Source of the DNA: Hyphomicrobiales bacterium
GTDB lineage: Bacteria; Pseudomonadota; Alphaproteobacteria; Rhizobiales; Beijerinckiaceae
DNA: 64,000 nt
NCBI GenBank assembly: GCA_027483945.1
Contig: JAIXTM010000005.1
Location: 220,894-284,893 of the forward strand
Reading direction: 5' to 3'
This document shows positions 63,661 to 64,000 of this stretch, piece after piece. How positions within the stretch are numbered: position 1 is the stretch's first letter; each line of letters begins with the position of its first letter. Position numbers and translations under genes: made by a program. The notes beneath the pieces are model-generated. The model was not told the origin of the DNA, made no database searches, and worked only from the letters and a program-made list of their open reading frames with translations.

Positions 63661-64000
63661 GAGCGCCGGCAGGCGCGTTACGCGATACCATCCATGTCCA
63701 GCGGGACACGGCGCGCGAGATGACGCCTCGCGCACGCCTCCCGGCGCTCCGCCTGCGGTTGTCTTAAAAGAAGGGGCCGCGCTTCCAGGACGCTCGCCCG
63801 TCCGGCCTGCCGCCATCAGCCTTCGAAGCGTCCCTCGCAGGGATGCTTCATCGACATCAGGCAGCGGAGCCGGGCCGGACGCCCGTCCGCTCCAGCGATG
63901 CTCCTCGCGGGAGGATCCTAGTGTCCTCCGGGCGGGGTCCCGTCCTCCCGGGAGCGGATTGCAAGTCCGCCCGCAGGCAACCGCCTCTCCCCGACAGTCA
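63661..64000. other. Right-edge gene-free sequence
   Basis: No convincing gene. A degenerate piece of the module-B repeat (GATACCATCCATG, 63685-63697) and a hairpin GAAGCGTCCCT...AGGGATGCTTC (63824-63848) are visible. A frame opening with ATG at 63842 runs to the edge but has non-coding-like codon use. The neighbour expected upstream of lon in this order (clpX) is not reached. Confidence 0.45.

Noticed and set aside
63176..63816. Open frames reading LTLALSP and PHPCPSPQGGGE-type sequence upstream of lon
   Set aside because: These are well-known spurious translations of dispersed palindromic repeats.
63954..63970. A tRNA-Cys-like anticodon arm (GCGGATT-GCA-AGTCCGC)
   Set aside because: No D arm, no T arm with GTTCGA, and no matching acceptor stem around it. 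It is at most a degenerate fragment.

Overview
The window is a high-GC chromosomal segment from an alphaproteobacterium, most likely order Hyphomicrobiales (Methylobacteriaceae/Bosea/Bradyrhizobium-like). The evidence is the gene order (lpxD-fabZ-lpxA-lpxI-lpxB beside gltA-gltX-lexA, rpsB-tsf-pyrH-frr-uppS-cdsA-dxr-rseP-bamA, and a complete nuoA-N block followed by birA and RNase J), LexA boxes of the alphaproteobacterial GTTC-N7-GTTC type, an S2 protein with a helix-hairpin-helix tail, short prolyl-tRNA synthetase, and abundant intergenic palindromes of the rhizobial kind. It is core genome; I see no prophage, insertion sequence, CRISPR array or secretion island.

Layout. 0-3.3 kb is a loose accessory stretch: four small genes (three with signal peptides), tRNA-Ser(UGA), and two ~275-bp composite repeats flanking one of the secreted-protein genes. 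3.4-6.75 kb holds rimO and a TadG-like von Willebrand protein. 6.9-11.9 kb is a tightly packed run trpG-trpD-trpC-moaC-moeA-lexA. comEC converges on lexA; gltX and gltA follow. 17.2-31.8 kb is a long minus-strand envelope and translation super-cluster, which in transcription order reads rpsB, tsf, pyrH, frr, uppS, cdsA, dxr, rseP, bamA, lpxD, fabZ, lpxA, lpxI, lpxB. It supplies ribosomes, isoprenoid and phospholipid precursors, outer-membrane assembly and lipid A. dnaE, lolD, the Lol permease and proS follow.

40.2-58.2 kb is one continuous minus-strand block: nuoA to nuoN (all 14 subunits of respiratory complex I), birA, rnj, methylmalonyl-CoA epimerase and a DUF1467 protein. 58.4-63 kb has an HdeA-like gene, a glutamine-rich stress-type protein behind a good EcfG promoter, a tiny membrane protein, tRNA-Asp, tRNA-Val, a ClpP-fold periplasmic protein and lon. 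The last ~950 bp are non-coding palindromic repeats.

Most interesting: an unannotated 32-residue hydrophobic ORF (35469-35567, minus) with a perfect Shine-Dalgarno sequence directly under a perfect LexA box, just upstream of dnaE. It has the architecture of an SOS-induced small membrane protein such as the Caulobacter division inhibitor SidA. Second is a glutamine-rich disordered protein with an EcfG general-stress promoter. Third is an orphan plus-strand intrinsic terminator at 40.2 kb with no gene upstream, suggesting an unrecognised small RNA.
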